Source: Xanthomonas translucens pv. translucens DSM 18974
Lineage (GTDB): Bacteria; Pseudomonadota; Gammaproteobacteria; Xanthomonadales; Xanthomonadaceae
Assembly: GCF_000331775.1 (NCBI RefSeq)
Contig: NZ_CAPJ01000076.1
Location: 1 to 16,932 of the forward strand
Direction of reading: 5' to 3'
Length of the DNA: 16,932 nucleotides
Part shown: positions 8,253 to 16,079 of the stretch, piece by piece
Numbering within the stretch: position 1 is the first letter of the stretch
Layout: every line of letters starts with the position of its first letter
Notes under the pieces: model-generated
Seen by the model: only the letters and a program-made list of their open reading frames with translations
Databases searched by the model: none
What the model was told of the DNA's origin: nothing
Made by a program: the position numbers and the translations under genes

Positions 8253-8351
8253 GGGACTCGGGACTCGGAAAAGCGGCCCTCCCGGCGTGCCGGTGTTGCC
8301 GTGCCGTTGCCGTTGCTTTCCCGAGTCCCGGGTCCCGGGTCCCGGGTCCCG
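8253..8351. repeat. Heptamer-unit inverted-repeat element, copy 1
   Basis: Reading the plus strand: two GGGACTC units (8253-8266), GGAAAAGC (8267-8274), a 40-base loop, GCTTTCCC (8315-8322), GAGTCCC and three GGGTCCC units ending at 8350. The arms pair to form a stem of about 22 bp with one mismatch and G-U wobbles in plus-strand RNA. It fills the gap between two convergent genes and starts 4 bases after one stop codon, so it may serve as a two-way terminator. The reverse complement of its loop begins with the same AACGGCA as copy 2 (15077-15195), so this copy lies in the opposite orientation. Confidence 0.85.
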
Positions 8352-8354
8352 CCC

Positions 8355-9584
<1,230 letters not shown>

Positions 9585-9676
9585 GAAAGGCAACGGGTAA
9601 CGAGCGGACGCTCAATATACGCCGATGCCATTATCGGAGCGTGGACACGGCAGCTGACCGCCACGTCGCCTTGGAG

Positions 9677-9703
9677 CCTGGCGACGCCGTTGGCGTCGCC
9701 AGG
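9677..9703 (-). terminator. Strong hairpin just after flgN
   Basis: A perfect 12-bp stem (CCTGGCGACGCC / GGCGTCGCCAGG) with a 3-base loop begins 3 bases after the flgN stop codon on the minus strand. It has no T-run, so it may stabilise the flgMN message or act as a factor-assisted terminator, separating flgMN from the downstream kinase gene. Confidence 0.6.
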
Positions 9704-9706
9704 GAC

Positions 9707-10051
9707 TTAGGCGATCGCCAGCGAGCGGCTCATGCGCAAGGTGCTGGACTGGCCGTTGGCGTCATAGGACGGCGCGCTTTCGCTGCGGCCCAGGTGACGC
9801 AGCGCCCAGTTCACTTCGCGCCGCCGCCGCGACAGCAGTGCGCCGTTGGCACGGTTGGCGTCGGCCAGTTCACGCAGCCGCGATTCGGCTTCGGCCCCTG
9901 CCGGCACGTCGGCCTCCAGCGCCCGCAGCGCCGCCAGCTTGTCGCTGGTGGCCCGCATCAGCCCTTCCACGTTGTGATCCAACAACGCCTGCCGTTCGCC
10001 GGCGAGTGCGTCGCTGAGCTGTTGCAAGGGGTTGGTCACGGAGATGTTCAT
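9707..10051 (-). CDS. flgN: FlgN-like flagellar export chaperone
   Basis: The 114-residue, mostly helical protein has the size and features of FlgN, the cytoplasmic chaperone for the hook-filament junction proteins FlgK and FlgL. The region LLSRRRREVNWALRHLG (about 74-90) is typical of the family, and a long charged helical region precedes it. Its ATG overlaps the flgM stop codon (ATGA at 10048-10051), indicating translational coupling. Sequence conservation in FlgN is low, so position directly after flgM is a large part of the assignment. Confidence 0.85.
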   Translation of the reverse strand: MNISVTNPLQQLSDALAGERQALLDHNVEGLMRATSDKLAALRALEADVPAGAEAESRLRELADANRANGALLSRRRREVNWALRHLGRSESAPSYDANGQSSTLRMSRSLAIA

Positions 10052-10365
10052 GCGCTTAGCTGCTGGTCCAGATCGAGCATACGGCTGGCGATCGCGTCCG
10101 GGTTGATCTTGTAGGTGCCGCCCTGCAACGCGCTGCGCACCGACTCGACCCGGTTGCTGTCCACCGCCGGCGCCGCCGACAGCTGGCGCTGCAGGCTCTG
10201 CAGGCCGGACGCTTCGCCGGTCAGGCGCAGGCTGTCGGTCGCGGCCGTGGCGCCCACCGCACGGTTCTGTCCATCCTCGGACGCACCGGAGGCGGCCTTG
10301 GTGTTGACGGCCGTGGTACGGAGCGTGGCCTGGCTGGGCAAGCTCCCTTCGATTTTCTGGCTCAT
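10048..10365 (-). CDS. flgM: FlgM anti-sigma-28 factor
   Basis: This 105-residue protein is the normal size for FlgM, which holds FliA (sigma-28) inactive until the hook-basal body is finished and FlgM is exported. The N-terminal part is low-complexity and probably unfolded, as expected for an exported anti-sigma factor. The C-terminal sigma-binding part has the family pattern (NRVESVRSALQGGTYKIN, then DAIASRML). AGGA lies 8 bases before the ATG. A sigma-28 promoter lies directly upstream, which would give the familiar FliA-FlgM feedback loop, and flgN is coupled downstream. Confidence 0.93.
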   Translation of the reverse strand: MSQKIEGSLPSQATLRTTAVNTKAASGASEDGQNRAVGATAATDSLRLTGEASGLQSLQRQLSAAPAVDSNRVESVRSALQGGTYKINPDAIASRMLDLDQQLSA

Positions 10366-10386
10366 GTGGGTGATCCTGCTACGGGT

Positions 10387-10413
10387 TCGGTGTAGGTAAC
10401 GGCCCTACACCGA
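10387..10413. promoter_or_regulatory. Perfect 10-bp dyad around the flgM -10 box
   Basis: TCGGTGTAGG (10387-10396) and its exact complement (10404-10413) are separated by 7 bases. Those 7 bases, with one more, are the -10 box of the sigma-28 promoter of flgM. One arm fills most of the promoter spacer and the other covers the expected transcription start. It could be an operator, or a hairpin that stops readthrough from flgA; which of the two cannot be decided from sequence. Confidence 0.55.
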
Positions 10414-10422
10414 CGAACTTTA
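10396..10422 (-). promoter_or_regulatory. Sigma-28 (FliA) promoter of flgMN
   Basis: On the minus strand TAAAGTTC (10422-10415) is followed after exactly 11 bases by GCCGTTAC (10403-10396). The enterobacterial FliA consensus is TAAAGTTT-N11-GCCGATAA, so 7 of 8 and 6 of 8 positions match with ideal spacing. Transcription would start near 10389, giving a leader of about 24 bases before flgM. Confidence 0.8.
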
Positions 10423-10431
10423 GGCCAGATC

Positions 10432-11076
10432 TCAACGCGTCACAAAAACGTCGCCATTTTGTGACACGGTCCCCTGAAGCACCCGCCGCGACGACAGGTT
10501 TTCGACGGTCACCCGCTCGTTCTCGCCCCCATCGCTCAATGCGCGCCCGGCCATGCGCACTTCCAGTCCCCCGTTGCGCGCCACCAGTGCCACATTGTCG
10601 CCGCGCCGCACCAGCCGCTGCGCGACCAGATCGCTGGCCGACAGCAGCGTGCCGGCCGGCAGCGTGCGCCGCACTACCCGCCCGATCGCGGCCGCCGGAT
10701 CGGTCATTGCCGCACCGACGATCCGCGCCGCGTCGCGCTTCTCGATAACCATATCGGCGGCGCCGACGGTTTCCCCAGCGGCCAGCCCGCGGCCCAGCAC
10801 CAGCACGTTCTGCAGACGCCGCACCTTGAGCGGCACGAACAGACGCCAGCCGGCCTCGCGCGGGCAGCTCACCTCCACCGTGGTGGTGCCGGTGGGCTGG
10901 GCCTGCAGCGGCGCCGGGCACAACGGCACGCGCACCGAGGGGTCCAGCGTCGCCTCGGCGTCGGCGTCGGCACCCAGGGTGGACAGCGCTGCGGCGCGGA
11001 TCGAGTCCACCGATTGGAATTCCGCGGCCCAGGCCGGCGTCGCCGCCAGCAGGACCACTAACAGGATCAGGCGCAT
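10432..11076 (-). CDS. flgA: FlgA, flagellar P-ring assembly chaperone
   Basis: The 214-residue protein starts with a Sec signal peptide (MRLILLVVLLAATPAWA, cleavage expected before AEF) and is therefore periplasmic. The C-terminal half is a SAF-type domain (about residues 90-214) with the FlgA-like run VLVLGRGLAAGETVGAADM and a closing segment rich in VTVENLSSRRVLQG-type strands. FlgA assists assembly of FlgI into the P-ring. The ATG at 11076 is chosen because it places the signal peptide at the N terminus; the open frame extends 39 codons further but overlaps the sigma-54 promoter. flgA is divergent from cheV and leads the flgA-flgM-flgN group. Confidence 0.93.
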   Translation of the reverse strand: MRLILLVVLLAATPAWAAEFQSVDSIRAAALSTLGADADAEATLDPSVRVPLCPAPLQAQPTGTTTVEVSCPREAGWRLFVPLKVRRLQNVLVLGRGLAAGETVGAADMVIEKRDAARIVGAAMTDPAAAIGRVVRRTLPAGTLLSASDLVAQRLVRRGDNVALVARNGGLEVRMAGRALSDGGENERVTVENLSSRRVLQGTVSQNGDVFVTR

Positions 11077-11109
11077 GGCCGTCTCTTTATGAAGGTGTCG
11101 CCACTGCCA

Positions 11110-11125
11110 TGCAAAGCCCGTGCCG
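11110..11125 (-). promoter_or_regulatory. Sigma-54 promoter of flgA
   Basis: The minus strand reads CGGCACGGGCTTTGCA, a close match to the sigma-54 consensus TGGCACG-N4-TTGCA with GG at 11124-11123 and GC at 11112-11111 (10 bases between). Only the first base differs. Transcription would start near 11099, about 22 bases before the flgA start codon. Confidence 0.75.
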
Positions 11126-11182
11126 CGATTCGCGGGCGCATTGCCGCAGCCCGGCCTCAAGTTCCGCCGCGAGGGCGCCGAT

Positions 11183-12136
11183 ATGAACCCCATGTCTCAT
11201 GACCTGCTCAACCGAATCGACCAGCGCACCCGCTTGGCGGGCCACAACCGGCTTGCCCTGCTGCTGTTCCGGCTGGGCGGCCGTCAGCTTTTTGGCGTGA
11301 ACGTCTTCAAGGTGCAGGAAGTGCTGCGCCGTCCGGAGCTGTTCCAGGTGCCGGGGCTGCCATTGCAATTCTCCGGGGTCGCCGATGTCCGCGGCCGTTC
11401 GGTGCCGGTGCTCGATCTGGGCCTGGCGATCGGCCATCCGGAACGCGAGACGCACGCCGACAAGGCGCCCGGCTACCTGGTGGTCACCGAGTTCAACCGC
11501 TCGGTGCAGGGTTTCCTCGTCAGCGGCGTGGAGCGCATCGTCAACATCGCGGTGGAAGACATCCATCCGCCGCCGGAACTGGGTGCCGAATCCAGCTACC
11601 TGACTGCGGTGACCCGCTTCCAGGGCGAGCTGATCCAGGTCATAGACGTGGAAAGCGTGCTCGCCGACATCGCCCAGAACCGCACCGACGCGCAGATCGA
11701 CCCGGCGCTGGCGCTCATCGGCTCGCAACTGCAGGTGCTGGTGGTGGACGACTCGCGCGTGGCGCGGCAGCAGATCCGCAGCGTGCTCGACCAGCTCGGG
11801 GTCGGCGCCACCCTATTGTCTGATGGTCGCCAGGCCCTGGACCATCTCTTGCAGATCCACGCCGGCGGCGAGAATCCGGCCGATCGCTATGCCATGGTGA
11901 TCTCCGACATCGAGATGCCGGCCATGGACGGCTATACGCTGACGACGGAAATCCGGCGCCATCCCGGCCTGGCCGGCCTGTACGTGCTGCTGCACACCTC
12001 CCTGTCGGGCGTGTTCAATAACGCCATGGTGGAGCGCGTCGGCGCCAACGCCTTCGTCGCCAAGTACAGCCCGCACGAACTGGCCGACTACGTACTGGCA
12101 CGGCTGCGGGTGGTCGCCGAGGCCCAGGCCGCCTAG
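11183..12136 (+). CDS. cheV: CheV chemotaxis coupling protein (CheW-receiver fusion)
   Basis: The 317-residue cytoplasmic protein has an N-terminal CheW-like coupling domain (about 22-165, beginning with the CheV-typical IDQRTRLAGHNRLALLLF pattern) and a C-terminal receiver domain (about 183-312). In the receiver the acidic pair D189/D190, phospho-acceptor D242 in ISDIEMP and K294 are present, so phosphorylation by CheA is expected. CheV links chemoreceptors to CheA and helps adaptation. The ATG at 11183 is preceded by GAGGG at 8 bases; an in-frame ATG at 11192 is also possible. In Pseudomonas cheV is followed by cheR before flgB, but here flgB follows directly after a hairpin. Confidence 0.93.
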   Translation: MNPMSHDLLNRIDQRTRLAGHNRLALLLFRLGGRQLFGVNVFKVQEVLRRPELFQVPGLPLQFSGVADVRGRSVPVLDLGLAIGHPERETHADKAPGYLVVTEFNRSVQGFLVSGVERIVNIAVEDIHPPPELGAESSYLTAVTRFQGELIQVIDVESVLADIAQNRTDAQIDPALALIGSQLQVLVVDDSRVARQQIRSVLDQLGVGATLLSDGRQALDHLLQIHAGGENPADRYAMVISDIEMPAMDGYTLTTEIRRHPGLAGLYVLLHTSLSGVFNNAMVERVGANAFVAKYSPHELADYVLARLRVVAEAQAA

Positions 12137-12144
12137 CCTTCCGC

Positions 12145-12169
12145 GGTGCCCGGAGCGACGCCGGGCACC
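12145..12169 (+). terminator. Hairpin after cheV
   Basis: A perfect 9-bp stem (GGTGCCCGG / CCGGGCACC, 7-base loop) begins 8 bases after the cheV stop codon. It lacks a T-run. It separates cheV from the sigma-54 promoter of flgB, so a terminator role is plausible. Confidence 0.5.
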
Positions 12170-12239
12170 CCGGCAGCACGCCTTCCGCCGCAAGGGCGAA
12201 GGCCGCTCCCCGCGCCGCATCGCGCACACACCCCAGTTC

Positions 12240-12255
12240 TGGCACAGACTTTGCC
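12240..12255 (+). promoter_or_regulatory. Sigma-54 promoter of the flgB operon
   Basis: TGGCACAGACTTTGCC has the sigma-54 -24 (TGGCAC) and -12 (TTGC) elements with GG at 12241-12242 and GC at 12253-12254, 10 bases apart. The predicted start is near 12266, 22 bases before the flgB ATG. An enhancer-binding activator such as FleQ would be expected; no activator site was identified. Confidence 0.85.
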
Positions 12256-12287
12256 TGTACTCCTGCAACGAACCGCGGGAGCGCGCC

Positions 12288-12692
12288 ATGTCCAATCTGA
12301 TTTCATCCTATTTAGGTGTCCACGGCGACGCCCTGCCGCTGCGCGAGCAACGGATGAAGCTGATCGCCAGCAACCTGAGCAATGTCGATACGCCCGGCTA
12401 CAAGGCCCAGGACCTGGATTTCGACGCGGCGATGCGCGCCGCGCAGGGCCAGCGCGACGGCAGCCAGCTGCAGGCCACAGACAGCCGCCACATCGCGGTG
12501 GGCGGCAGCGGCAACGGGCTCAACCCGTTCCAGGTCACCCGCGAGGCCAAGCAGCCCAGCCTCGACGGCAATACCGTCGATGCGGACGTCGAGCGTGCCG
12601 CCTATGGCCGCGCCGCGCTGGAGTACCGCGCCTCGCTGAGCTTCGTCGAATCCAAGGTGCGCGGCATGCTCACCGCGATCACAGGCCAATAA
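12288..12692 (+). CDS. flgB: FlgB, proximal rod protein
   Basis: The 134-residue protein is of normal FlgB length. It has the N-terminal rod/hook motif of the family near residues 25-45 (LIASNLSNVDTPGYKAQD) and the C-terminal helix expected for axial proteins. FlgB forms the base of the rod near the MS ring and is exported by the flagellar type III apparatus, so it has no cleaved signal peptide. A GGGAG ribosome binding site precedes the ATG. It is the first gene of the operon; flgC starts 2 bases after its stop codon. Confidence 0.95.
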   Translation: MSNLISSYLGVHGDALPLREQRMKLIASNLSNVDTPGYKAQDLDFDAAMRAAQGQRDGSQLQATDSRHIAVGGSGNGLNPFQVTREAKQPSLDGNTVDADVERAAYGRAALEYRASLSFVESKVRGMLTAITGQ

Positions 12693-12694
12693 GC

Positions 12695-13102
12695 ATGAGC
12701 AATCTGCCGATCTTCGATGTCGCCGGCTCCGCGCTGCAGGCGCAGTCGGTGCGCTTGAGCACCATCGCCAGCAACCTGGCCAACGCCGATTCGGTGGCCG
12801 GCTCGGCCGAAGCGGCCTACAAGCCGATCGAGCCGATCTTCCAGGCCGTGCGCAACCCGCACGACAGCAGCCTGACCGGGGTCAACGTCAAGGAAATCAC
12901 CCAGAGCAAGGATCCGCCGATCAAGCGCTACGAGCCCGGCCATCCGCTCGCCGATGCCGACGGCTACATCTATTCGCCGGACGTGGACCCGGTGTCGCAG
13001 ATGGTCAACCTGATCTCCGCCTCGCGCAATTACCAGGCAGGCGTGGAAGTCCTCAACACCGCCAAGGAACTGGCGTTGGCCACCTTGACCATGGGCCGCT
13101 AA
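12695..13102 (+). CDS. flgC: FlgC, proximal rod protein
   Basis: The 135-residue protein has the N-terminal axial motif (LSTIASNLANADS at about 20-32), the FlgC-typical GYIYSPDVDPVSQMVNLI segment in the C-terminal third, and the closing helix RNYQAGVEVLNTAKEL. It builds the proximal rod together with FlgB and FlgF. The ATG at 12695 is chosen because it lies 2 bases after the flgB stop; the frame is open further upstream but overlaps flgB. Confidence 0.95.
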   Translation: MSNLPIFDVAGSALQAQSVRLSTIASNLANADSVAGSAEAAYKPIEPIFQAVRNPHDSSLTGVNVKEITQSKDPPIKRYEPGHPLADADGYIYSPDVDPVSQMVNLISASRNYQAGVEVLNTAKELALATLTMGR

Positions 13103-13142
13103 GCGCCCTCCCTCCCGCCGCCTTAGGGCCTAGGACGTACCG

Positions 13143-13817
13143 ATGAGTACCGTTTCCAACGACATTTATTCCAGCCTCGGCTTGACCGGCGCCAGCGCCG
13201 GCAAGACCACTGCCAACAAGTCGTCGTCGCTGAACCAGGCCGACTTCCTGAAGCTGATGACCGAGCAGCTGCAGCACCAGGACCCGCTCAAGCCGATGGA
13301 CAACAGCCAGATGGTGTCGCAGATGGCGCAGCTGTCCACCGTGCAGGGCATCGGCGACCTCAACAAGACCGTGACCGCGCTGTCCAGTTCGATGAGCAGC
13401 GACCAGATCCTGCGCGGCGCGCAGCTGGTCGGGCACAAGGTGCTGGTGCCGTCGGCGACGATGCCGCTGGGCAGCGACGGCGGCGCCAACGGCGTGATCG
13501 CCGCGCCCGGCGCCGGCATCGTCAACCTCACCGTCAGCGACGCCAACGGCAACGCGGTCAAGCAGATCAGCGTCAACGCCAGCAAGGCCGGAGAGGTCAA
13601 TTTCAGCTGGGACGGCACCAACAGCGCCGGCACCCGCCTGCCGCCCGGCACCTACGGCGTCAGCGCCACGCTTACCGACAGCAAGGGCACCAACACCGCG
13701 CTGTCCACCTACGTCCAGGCCCCGGTCGAGAGCGCCACCATCGGCTCGGACGGCATCTACCTCGACCTGACCGGGCTGGGCACCGCCCCGCTCGCCAACG
13801 TGCTCCGCGTCAGCTGA
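13143..13817 (+). CDS. flgD: FlgD, hook cap / hook assembly scaffold
   Basis: The 224-residue protein has the diagnostic N-terminal FlgD segment (FLKLMTEQLQHQDPLKPMD at about 35-53, then SQMVSQMAQLSTVQGI). An Ig-like/tudor-like middle and C-terminal part follows, with SWDGTNSAGTRLPPGTY. FlgD caps the growing hook and permits FlgE polymerisation. An AGGACG-like ribosome binding site lies before the ATG. It is 40 bases after flgC in the same operon, with no promoter seen in the gap. Confidence 0.95.
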   Translation: MSTVSNDIYSSLGLTGASAGKTTANKSSSLNQADFLKLMTEQLQHQDPLKPMDNSQMVSQMAQLSTVQGIGDLNKTVTALSSSMSSDQILRGAQLVGHKVLVPSATMPLGSDGGANGVIAAPGAGIVNLTVSDANGNAVKQISVNASKAGEVNFSWDGTNSAGTRLPPGTYGVSATLTDSKGTNTALSTYVQAPVESATIGSDGIYLDLTGLGTAPLANVLRVS

Positions 13818-13842
13818 GCCGGCCAATCCACAGGAGTCCATC

Positions 13843-15066
13843 ATGGGTTTCAATACTTCGCTGTCCGGCATCAAAGCGGCCAACTCCGACCTCAACGTCA
13901 CCGCCAACAACATCGCCAACGTCAACACCACCGGCTTCAAGGAATCGCGCGCCGAGTTCGCCGACCTGTTCTCCGCCACCGGCTACGGCCTGGCGCGCAA
14001 TGCGATCGGCGCCGGCGTGCGGGTCAGCAACGTCGCCCAGCAGTTCTCGCAGGGCAACGTCGATCCGACCGGGCGCAACCTGGACATGGCGATCTCCGGC
14101 GACGGCTTCTTCACCCTGACCAACAACGGCGCCAAGGTCTACTCGCGCGCCGGCAACTTCCAGACCGACGACAACGGCTACGTGGTCAACCCGCAGGGCG
14201 CCAAGCTGCAGGTGTTCCCGCCGGCGGCCAACGGCAACGGCTTCGCGGTCGGCACGCTGACCGATCTGCAGCTGCTGACCACCGACAGTTCGCCCAAGCA
14301 GAGCGAAACGGTGAGCCTGATGTTCACCCTGCCCGGCAACGCCAAGACCCCGACCGTCGCCACCTTCAGCCCGAGCGACGCCAACAGCTACAACCATTCC
14401 ACCGGCGGCATCACCGTCTACGACTCGTTGGGCGTCAGCCACACCCAGACCTCGTATTTCGTCAAGACCGGCAACGCCAACGAGTGGCAGGTGCACAACT
14501 ATGTCGACGGCACTGCGGTCGGCACCACGAGCACGATCCAGTTCGACGGCAACGGCAAGCTCACCACGCCCGCCGACGGCAGGATCGCGCTGAGCACGTT
14601 CACCCCCAGCACCGGCGCCGGCACCCTCAACCTGACCCTGGACGTGAGCGGCTCGACCCAGTACGGCGAAGCCTTCGCGCTGCGCGACGCGCGCCAGGAC
14701 GGCTACGCCAGCGGCAAGCTCAACTCGATCAGCATCGACGCCAACGGCGTGGTCTTCGCCCGCTATTCCAACAACGCCGACAAGGCGCTGGGCCAGGTGG
14801 CGATGACCAACTTCGTCAACCCGCAGGGGCTGAGCTCGCTCGGCGACAACGTGTGGGCGGAAAGCTCGGCCTCGGGCAATGCCCGCACCGGCGCGCCGGG
14901 AACCTCGGATTTCGGCAGTGTGCAGTCCGGCGCGCTGGAAGCCTCCACCGTCGACCTCACCGAACAGCTGGTCAACATGATCGTCGCGCAGCGCAACTTC
15001 CAGGCCAACTCGCAGATGATCTCGACCCAGGATCAGGTCACTCAGACCATCATCAATATTCGTTGA
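13843..15066 (+). CDS. flgE: FlgE, flagellar hook protein
   Basis: The 407-residue protein is of usual hook-protein length. The N-terminal motif is NNIANVNTTGFKESRAEF (about 25-42). A variable Ser/Thr/Gly/Asn-rich centre follows, and the C-terminal motif is LVNMIVAQRNFQANSQMIST. FlgE polymerises into the hook outside the cell. AGGAG lies about 8 bases before the ATG. The gene is followed, 10 bases after its stop, by the second heptamer-repeat hairpin. Confidence 0.96.
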   Translation: MGFNTSLSGIKAANSDLNVTANNIANVNTTGFKESRAEFADLFSATGYGLARNAIGAGVRVSNVAQQFSQGNVDPTGRNLDMAISGDGFFTLTNNGAKVYSRAGNFQTDDNGYVVNPQGAKLQVFPPAANGNGFAVGTLTDLQLLTTDSSPKQSETVSLMFTLPGNAKTPTVATFSPSDANSYNHSTGGITVYDSLGVSHTQTSYFVKTGNANEWQVHNYVDGTAVGTTSTIQFDGNGKLTTPADGRIALSTFTPSTGAGTLNLTLDVSGSTQYGEAFALRDARQDGYASGKLNSISIDANGVVFARYSNNADKALGQVAMTNFVNPQGLSSLGDNVWAESSASGNARTGAPGTSDFGSVQSGALEASTVDLTEQLVNMIVAQRNFQANSQMISTQDQVTQTIINIR

Positions 15067-15076
15067 TGGTGATGTC

Positions 15077-15195
15077 GGGACTCGGGACTCGGGACTCGGG
15101 ACTCGGAAAAGCAACGGCAGCAGGGCAATAACGCAGGCCTGCCGATCTCCACGCTTTTCCGAGTCCCGGGTCCCGGGTCCCGAGTCCCGGCTCCC
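15077..15195. repeat. Heptamer-unit inverted-repeat element, copy 2 (inside the flagellar operon)
   Basis: Four GGGACTC units (15077-15104) and GGAAAAGC (15105-15112) are followed by a 40-base loop. The right arm is GCTTTTCC (15153-15160), GAGTCCC, GGGTCCC, GGGTCCC, GAGTCCC and GGCTCCC (to 15195). The arms give a stem of about 36 bp in which the only departures are G-U wobbles in plus-strand RNA. It fills nearly the whole flgE-flgF gap. It is longer than copy 1 at 8253-8351 because it has more units, and lies in the opposite orientation judged by its loop. Confidence 0.88.
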
Positions 15196-15200
15196 AGGAG
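15196..15200 (+). promoter_or_regulatory. flgF ribosome binding site abutting the repeat
   Basis: AGGAG lies 6 bases before the flgF ATG at 15207 and begins at the first base after the repeat's last unit. Folding of the repeat would place the ribosome binding site directly at the foot of a long stem. Confidence 0.7.
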
Positions 15201-15206
15201 CTCCCG

Positions 15207-15962
15207 ATGGACAAAGCACTCTACGTCGCCATGACCGGCGCCCGCGCTTCGCTGCAGGCGCAGGGCACGGTGTCGCACAATCTGGCCAACGTCGATACCG
15301 CCGGTTTCAAGGCGGCGTTGGCCAATACCGAGGCATTCCGCATCAAGGGCGCCGGTTATCCGTCGCGGATCGATGCGCTGCATATCGACCAGGGCTTCAA
15401 CCGCGACGTCGGCGCGCAGCAGGTGACCGGCAATGCGCTGGACGTCTCGCTCAGCGCCGACAACTGGCTGGCGGTGCAGGCCAGCGACGGCAAGGAAGCG
15501 TACACGCGCGGCGGCGAGCTGGCGGTGACCCCGAACGGCCAGCTGGTCACCTCCAGCGGCCGCGCGGTGCTCGACGACCAGGGCAATCCGATGGCGATCC
15601 CGCCGCACCAGTCGCTGGAGATCGGCGAGGACGGCTCGGTGTCGATCGTGCCGCTGGGCGAAGGCCCGCAGGCGATGGCCGTGGTCGGCAAGATGAAGGT
15701 GGTGCAGGCCCCGGCCGAGCGCCTGGAACGCCGCCCCGACGGGCTGATGCGCAACATCAGCGACGATCCCACCCAGGCCTTCGCCCTGGCCACCGGCAGC
15801 GCGGTCCACACCGGCGCGCTGGAAGGCAGCAACGTCGATGCGGCCGGCGCGCTGGTGCAAATGATCCAGCTGCAGCGCCAGTTCGAGATGCAGGTCAAGG
15901 TGATCAAGCACGGCGACGAGAACGCGCAGTCGGCCAACACCCTGCTGCGCCTGAACGGCTAA
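15207..15962 (+). CDS. flgF: FlgF, proximal rod protein
   Basis: The 251-residue protein has the N-terminal motif MDKALYVAMTGARAS and SHNLANVDTAGFKA typical of FlgF. The central FlgE/F/G-like domain contains GKEAYTRGGELAVTPNGQLV, and the C-terminal helix is GALVQMIQLQRQFEMQVKVI. It is a rod component exported by the type III apparatus. It is preceded by the heptamer repeat and followed by a separate sigma-54 promoter before flgG, so its expression may be set differently from its neighbours. Confidence 0.95.
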   Translation: MDKALYVAMTGARASLQAQGTVSHNLANVDTAGFKAALANTEAFRIKGAGYPSRIDALHIDQGFNRDVGAQQVTGNALDVSLSADNWLAVQASDGKEAYTRGGELAVTPNGQLVTSSGRAVLDDQGNPMAIPPHQSLEIGEDGSVSIVPLGEGPQAMAVVGKMKVVQAPAERLERRPDGLMRNISDDPTQAFALATGSAVHTGALEGSNVDAAGALVQMIQLQRQFEMQVKVIKHGDENAQSANTLLRLNG

Positions 15963-16009
15963 GCCAGTTACGCGCGCCGTGCCGCCGCCGCCGAAACGCC
16001 GGCGCATTT

Positions 16010-16026
16010 TTGGCACGGCACATGCA
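16010..16026 (+). promoter_or_regulatory. Sigma-54 promoter of flgG
   Basis: TTGGCACGGCACATGCA carries a perfect -24 element (TTGGCACG) and a -12 element with one change (ATGCA for TTGCA). GG is at 16012-16013 and GC at 16024-16025, 10 bases apart. Transcription would start near 16037. This predicts a second transcription unit beginning with flgG inside the flg cluster. Confidence 0.8.
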
Positions 16027-16079
16027 TCAGTCCCCCTGCCCCTCGCGGATCTCGGGGCCACCATCAGAGGAATCGGGTC

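Noticed and set aside
11154..11190. Sigma-28-like boxes TCAAGTTC and GCCGATAT before cheV
   Set aside because: The -10 box overlaps the cheV start codon at 11183, so transcription would begin inside the gene; the overlap with a good ribosome binding site makes coincidence more likely.
15077..15195. Reading the tandem 7-base units as a CRISPR array
   Set aside because: The units are 7 bases, contiguous without spacers and arranged as inverted arms; no cas genes are near.
15980..16010. Intrinsic terminator after flgF, since a T-run (ATTTTT) follows GC-rich sequence
   Set aside because: The best stem found is only 5 bp, and the T-run is directly joined to the -24 box of the flgG sigma-54 promoter, which explains it better.
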